Assembly: GCA_001795235.1 (NCBI GenBank) | Contig: MGNZ01000158.1 | Coordinates: 1 to 8,571, forward strand | Reading direction: 5' to 3' | DNA from: Chloroflexi bacterium RBG_16_64_32 | GTDB lineage: Bacteria > Chloroflexota > Dehalococcoidia > SM23-28-2 > RBG-16-64-32 | DNA length: 8,571 bases | Part shown: piece after piece, positions 6,637-8,571 of the stretch | Layout of the letters: every line of letters starts with the position of its first letter | Numbering within the stretch: the stretch's first letter is position 1 | Notes under the pieces: generated by a model | The model's input: only the letters and a program-made list of their open reading frames with translations | Told to the model about the DNA's origin: nothing | Databases searched by the model: none | Program-made: the position numbers and the translations under genes

Positions 6637-6899
6637 TCCGTCTCCTCCCGCGCGACCTGCTCCAGCAATTCCGCCCGCCACTGGCCGATGAAGCCGGGTG
6701 GCAGCTTCATGATCTTCTCCAGCTCCGCCAGCCCCTCAAGCCTCTGGCGCGCCGTGCGCGGCGGCTCCGGTCGCGGCCGCCAGTCCTTCGGGTAGCCAGC
6801 GACGGCGCGGAGCTGGTCGCGCACGTCCTCGGAGAGCATGTCCCACACGGCGACCAGGTGACGCGATGGTCGCGCGGGTTTCGGCTTCCCCCTGCTCAC
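6633..6899 (-). CDS. Hypothetical basic protein, 88 residues
   Basis: The start chosen is GTG at 6899, in a GTGA overlap with the upstream winged-helix gene; GGAG lies about nine bases before it. A GTG at 6920 would add seven residues. The N-terminus is basic (MSRGKPKPARPSRHL), followed by a helix VWDMLSEDVRDQLRAVAG, a proline/arginine turn (WRPRPEPPRTARQRL), and a second helical half with LEKIMKLPPGFIGQWRAELL. It is small, helical and charged, compatible with a DNA- or protein-binding accessory, but no family is recognised. Its stop overlaps the 220-residue gene. Confidence 0.65.
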   Translation of the reverse strand: MSRGKPKPARPSRHLVAVWDMLSEDVRDQLRAVAGYPKDWRPRPEPPRTARQRLEGLAELEKIMKLPPGFIGQWRAELLEQVAREETE

Positions 6900-7291
6900 C
6901 CGCGGCGCTCCGTGCCGCACGTAGGACAGCGCGTGGAGCCGAGCTGGTAGCCCACGCCCTTGACGTTCGTGATCTCGACGCCCTTGAAGTGCCGCAGATG
7001 GTAGATCAAGGACCGCAGGTCGGCGTTATCCGCTACCGTATAGTTCGCCTGCTCGCCGAAGAGGCGGGCCAGCAGCTCGCCTCGCGTCACCACGGCGCCG
7101 TCCGCGGCGTACAGGGCGTCGTACAGCCGCCGCTCAAAGGCCGTCAGGTTCACTTTTGACATCGCCGCGGGTTTCCGCTTCAGCCGCTCGACCGCGCCGT
7201 AGGGATCGCTGCCGAGCACGCGGCGGTAAGCCTGCGCGAGATTCAAGGCGAAGTCCACATAGAAGCGCTCCGTCGCCGTCAAGTCCGTCAC
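6896..7291 (-). CDS. OmpR/PhoB-type winged-helix DNA-binding protein without receiver domain
   Basis: A 131-residue protein. Residues 47-117 fit the C-terminal DNA-binding domain of OmpR/PhoB regulators: VNLTAFERRLYDALYAADG, VVTRGELLARLFGE, a recognition-helix region DLRSLIYHLRHF, and the wing hairpin VEITNVKGVGYQL ending in the diagnostic GVGY. Residues 1-40 are a helical, charged extension in place of a phosphorylated receiver domain, so a two-component input is not encoded here. A C-terminal CPTCG (C122, C125) is half of a possible zinc site, which could be completed by dimerisation. It starts at GTG in a GTGA overlap and ends in another. Likely a transcription regulator of the phage or of this cluster; target unknown. 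Confidence 0.75.
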   Translation of the reverse strand: MTDLTATERFYVDFALNLAQAYRRVLGSDPYGAVERLKRKPAAMSKVNLTAFERRLYDALYAADGAVVTRGELLARLFGEQANYTVADNADLRSLIYHLRHFKGVEITNVKGVGYQLGSTRCPTCGTERRG

Positions 7292-7438
7292 TTCACCGCC
7301 CGATAGCGCCGGAGTTGCGTCCAGTGCAACTGCTTCCGACGCTGCCGCTTGCCCCGCTGGTGCTGGTGCGAGCCGACGACGCCGCCGACGACACGCCGCC
7401 GGGCGAGCTTCGGGGCGCGCTCCGCGTAGAAGCGCTCC
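7260..7438. repeat. 12-bp direct repeat TAGAAGCGCTCC (7260-7271 and 7427-7438)
   Basis: The same 12 bases occur twice, 167 bp apart. On the - strand both copies encode the residues ERFY, in the reading frames of two adjacent genes (131- and 62-residue products). The similarity continues loosely at protein level (LA, RRV, G). This may reflect partial duplication of a helical segment rather than a regulatory repeat. Confidence 0.5.
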
Positions 7439-7476
7439 AGCGCCGCCTCGACCTCAGCCTGACGCGGATTCGTCAT
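7288..7476 (-). CDS. Hypothetical basic small protein, 62 residues
   Basis: The ATG at 7476 lies 23 bases inside the end of the 86-residue gene, and the stop overlaps the GTG of the winged-helix gene (GTGA). Residues 8-27 form a helix EVEAALERFYAERAPKLARR; the rest is strongly basic (HQHQRGKRQRRKQLHW, then LRRYRAVK), suggesting nucleic-acid binding. The phrase ERFY...LA..RRV.G recurs at the start of the winged-helix protein next door. The Shine-Dalgarno site is weak (AGG almost touching the ATG), so coupling is assumed. It is short and no family is recognised; supported mainly by the gap-free layout. Confidence 0.5.
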   Translation of the reverse strand: MTNPRQAEVEAALERFYAERAPKLARRRVVGGVVGSHQHQRGKRQRRKQLHWTQLRRYRAVK

Positions 7477-7714
7477 CCTGCTGTAGCTGCCTGATCTCTA
7501 GTTCGCCTTGCGCGTCGAAGGCATCGATCTCCAGCCTCAAGCGGGGGAATGCTGAACCGCCGGCACCGTACGCCAGCTCGCAGGATAATAGCCGCTTCAA
7601 CAGCTTCCCGTTGACATAGACTGCCGTCCCATAGGGCTGCCCGTTGAAGACGATCCTCATCTCGCCAATGCGAAGCTCGCCGGTGATCTTTACTGCCACG
7701 CTAAGTTGGTCCAT
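7454..7714 (-). CDS. Hypothetical beta-rich protein, 86 residues, first gene of five-gene cluster
   Basis: The start at ATG 7714 is firmly set by GGAGG (7721-7725) six bases upstream. The protein looks all-beta: SVAVKITGELRIGEMRIVFN, AVYVNGKLLKRLLSCELAYG, and PRLRLEIDAF, ending in an acidic tail QLQQDDESASG. The middle part resembles in style many small phage proteins with an initial VNGK hairpin followed by a P-R-L-x-L-E strand, none with a clear function known to me. A strong hairpin with a U-tract lies immediately upstream of the ribosome binding site, so expression may be controlled by attenuation. Confidence 0.7.
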   Translation of the reverse strand: MDQLSVAVKITGELRIGEMRIVFNGQPYGTAVYVNGKLLKRLLSCELAYGAGGSAFPRLRLEIDAFDAQGELEIRQLQQDDESASG

Positions 7715-7725
7715 CCCTCTCCTCC

Positions 7726-7781
7726 AAAGAAAAGGGCCGCACCTGTTGACGGAGGGAATCCCCCGACAACAAGCACGGCCC
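7726..7781 (-). terminator. Strong intrinsic terminator or attenuator in front of the five-gene cluster
   Basis: On the - strand, GGGCCG (7776-7781) pairs with CGGCCC (7734-7739). Pairing continues inward through wobble pairs, GTTG/CAAC and a CGG/CCG block to a small loop around ATTC (about 7756-7759), giving roughly 21 pairs with one T-T mismatch. TTTTCTTT (7733-7726) follows at once, then the GGAGG ribosome binding site of the 86-residue gene. It would terminate leftward transcripts coming from the 66-residue gene. No convincing promoter is seen between hairpin and start codon, so downstream expression requires read-through. Confidence 0.75.
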
Positions 7782-7807
7782 GCGGTCGTCCGCTGGGCTG
7801 GATTAGG

Positions 7808-8008
7808 TTACGGCGGCTTCTCCTGCGGCCTGGCGCCTAGCAGGCGCCGCATGAAGAGCTGTACCTGGTCGCCTGTGCGCATCCGCTGGCCCGTGTCGAT
7901 CTCCTTGATCTGGCCCGCCTCAAAGGTGAACGTGACGGCGCCGAAGAACCCGGCGGCCTCGCAGGCCGCGAGCACGCCCGGAGCGAGCGCGTTCAGGCCG
8001 TCCATCAC
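7808..8008 (-). CDS. Small protein, DUF2292/YezD-like, probably leaderless
   Basis: A 66-residue protein; GTG (8008) and ATG (8005) are adjacent possible starts and neither has a Shine-Dalgarno site. A helix (LNALAPGVLAACEAAGFFG) is followed by a beta-hairpin VTFTFEAGQIKEIDTGQRMR, matching the pattern G-S/A-V-T followed by G-x-[IV]-x-x-I-[DE] of the short YezD/DUF2292 proteins, whose function is unknown. The C-terminus is basic and proline-containing (RRLLGARPQEKPP). A consensus-like -10 box at 8015-8020 places the predicted transcript start at the GTG itself. The family link is a resemblance only. Confidence 0.6.
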   Translation of the reverse strand: MMDGLNALAPGVLAACEAAGFFGAVTFTFEAGQIKEIDTGQRMRTGDQVQLFMRRLLGARPQEKPP

Positions 8009-8043
8009 GTATCTAGTATAGCGTCTGTCTATAGCTGGTAGCG
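8009..8043 (-). promoter_or_regulatory. Leftward promoter with TATACT -10 box and repeated GCTATA
   Basis: In an AT-rich island, the - strand reads GCTATACTAG with -10 TATACT at 8020-8015. Counting from the -10 box, position +1 falls at 8008, the G of the GTG codon, so the message would be leaderless. The -35 region (about 8043-8038) is not consensus, hinting at an activator or a non-sigma70 dependence. A second GCTATA lies 14 bases upstream and could be an operator half or an alternative -10. Confidence 0.5.
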
Positions 8044-8065
8044 GCTGCGGTTATGGGAAGTGGGG

Positions 8066-8299
8066 CTAGCTCGCCGCCGCCTTCTTCTCGCGGCGGAACG
8101 TCACGCTGTAGCCCGTCGCCCCGAACAGCCACAGGGGCGGGATGAGCAGCCGGATCAGCGGGCGGCGCGTGAACGTGTCCGTGCTCACGACGTCCCAGCC
8201 GAGCTCGGCGGCGAGACGGATCTCGCGTTGCATCTCAGGGCGGTTCTTGTACTGGCGGACGGCGTAGATCTCCGCGTCGTCCTCATACCACTTCGCCAT
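8066..8299 (-). CDS. Small membrane-associated protein of unknown function, 77 residues
   Basis: Start ATG 8299 preceded by GGGGG (8306-8310) at six bases. Residues 1-40 are charged and helical, ending in the phrase EIRLAAELGWDVVST. Residues 47-61 (PLIRLLIPPLWLFGA) are a short hydrophobic segment, followed by a strand GYSVTFRR and a basic tail. This layout (helix, LGW-x-VV-S strand, one membrane segment, xVTFxR end) recurs in small uncharacterised bacterial proteins of high-GC genomes; I know no function for them. It lies 27 bases downstream of the recombinase stop, on the same strand, and may be co-transcribed with it. Confidence 0.65.
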   Translation of the reverse strand: MAKWYEDDAEIYAVRQYKNRPEMQREIRLAAELGWDVVSTDTFTRRPLIRLLIPPLWLFGATGYSVTFRREKKAAAS

Positions 8300-8319
8300 G
8301 ACTGTCCCCCTTTCTGCTA

Positions 8320-8335
8320 GCCGGCGTCAGCCGGC
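8320..8335. repeat. Short palindromic hairpin at the recombinase stop codon
   Basis: GCCGGC (8320-8325), four-base loop, GCCGGC (8330-8335). The loop holds the TGA stop of the recombinase on the - strand. No U-tract follows on either strand, so a terminator is unlikely; it could slow RNA decay or be incidental. Confidence 0.35.
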
Positions 8336-8571
8336 ACTGTCCAGTGCATCGACCGCCTGCTGGAGGCGTTCCGGCGTGGTGTGCAGGTAGATCGACGTGG
8401 TGGCGATGTTGCTGTGGCGCATCAACTCCTGCACTTCCTTGAGGGTGACGCCCTGGCGGAGCAGGTGAGTGGCGAAGCTGTGGCGTAAAGCGTGTAGGTG
8501 CCCCTTGCGACGGGAGATTCCGGCCCGCTCGCAGACGCGCTCCATCCAGTAGGACGCCATGCGCTGGCTGA
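8327..8571 (-). CDS. Tyrosine recombinase / phage integrase, C-terminal part (runs off the window)
   Basis: Eighty residues of the catalytic domain are visible, starting SQRMASYWMERVCERAGI at the window edge; an internal ATG at 8560 is not the true start. The active-site box HALRHSFATHLL gives the HxxR pair. MRHSNIATTSIYLHTT gives the second His position and the nucleophilic Tyr (Y in SIYLH), in the spacing of XerC/XerD-type and phage integrases. The C-terminus LQQAVDALDSAG is short. It catalyses site-specific recombination through a 3'-phosphotyrosine link; next to phage genes it is most likely the integrase. The missing N-terminal and core-binding domains lie beyond 8571. A XerC-like host enzyme cannot be excluded on this part alone. 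Confidence 0.88.
   Translation of the reverse strand, partial: SQRMASYWMERVCERAGISRRKGHLHALRHSFATHLLRQGVTLKEVQELMRHSNIATTSIYLHTTPERLQQAVDALDSAG

Noticed and set aside
6637..6681. Upstream start adding 15 residues to the 220-residue protein
   Set aside because: The GTG at 6636 has GGAGGAG and a GTGA overlap, and the extension is Gly/Ala-rich shadow sequence of the neighbouring gene.
6546..6950. + strand frames opposite the 88- and 220-residue genes
   Set aside because: No start signal; the - strand frames have GTGA overlaps and Shine-Dalgarno sites instead.
7156..7494. + strand frame of 112 codons
   Set aside because: Its product is Arg/Pro-rich without motifs, and it is opposite the winged-helix gene and its neighbour.
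7644..8021. + strand frame of 125 codons across the hairpin and promoter
   Set aside because: It reads through the attenuator hairpin and opposite a gene with a promoter; no ribosome binding site was found.
8320..8335. GCCGGC palindrome considered as an attachment core or terminator
   Set aside because: It is only six base pairs with no U-tract and no second copy in the window, and the GC-rich background makes it likely by chance.

Overview
This 8.6 kb window is one end of a tailed (siphovirus-like) phage or prophage from a GC-rich bacterium. Evidence for this is strong G/C preference at third codon positions, frequent GTG starts, AGGAGG-type ribosome binding sites and tight stop/start overlaps. 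The host cannot be named from the sequence. The protein styles would fit Chloroflexota or Actinomycetota, but that is only an impression.

Positions 1-5962 on the + strand are the end of the late region. The last codons of a truncated gene run straight into a 649-residue tail hub protein that carries an inserted carbohydrate-binding-like beta-sandwich. Two tail-fibre-like proteins follow (283 and 439 residues), then a small unknown protein and a GH25 muramidase endolysin. Next come two small membrane proteins, one XhlA-like and one holin-like, and a zinc-ribbon protein. Nearly every junction is an overlap of 1-8 nt or a strong Shine-Dalgarno site at the stop codon, so this is probably one polycistronic tail-tip and lysis operon.

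Positions 5974-8571 on the - strand run toward the late genes and stop 11 nt from them. From right to left they are: the C-terminal part of a tyrosine recombinase (running off the window), a 77-residue membrane-associated small protein, and an AT-rich promoter that appears to start a leaderless 66-residue gene. A strong terminator or attenuator hairpin comes next, placed directly against the ribosome binding site of a five-gene cluster. That cluster encodes 86-, 62-, 131-, 88- and 220-residue proteins. All four of its junctions overlap, three of them as GTGA. Only the 131-residue protein has a recognisable fold: an OmpR/PhoB-type winged helix without a receiver domain. A hairpin with a T-rich tract ends the cluster at the convergence point.

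The + strand half would build the tail tip, choose the receptor and lyse the host. The - strand half looks like an integration, lysogeny-control or accessory region. The most interesting points are the compact unknown cluster with its orphan winged helix and attenuator-like leader, the internal ribosome binding site inside the endolysin gene, and the mosaic composition of the tail fibre genes. No tRNA, rRNA, CRISPR array or insertion sequence was seen.
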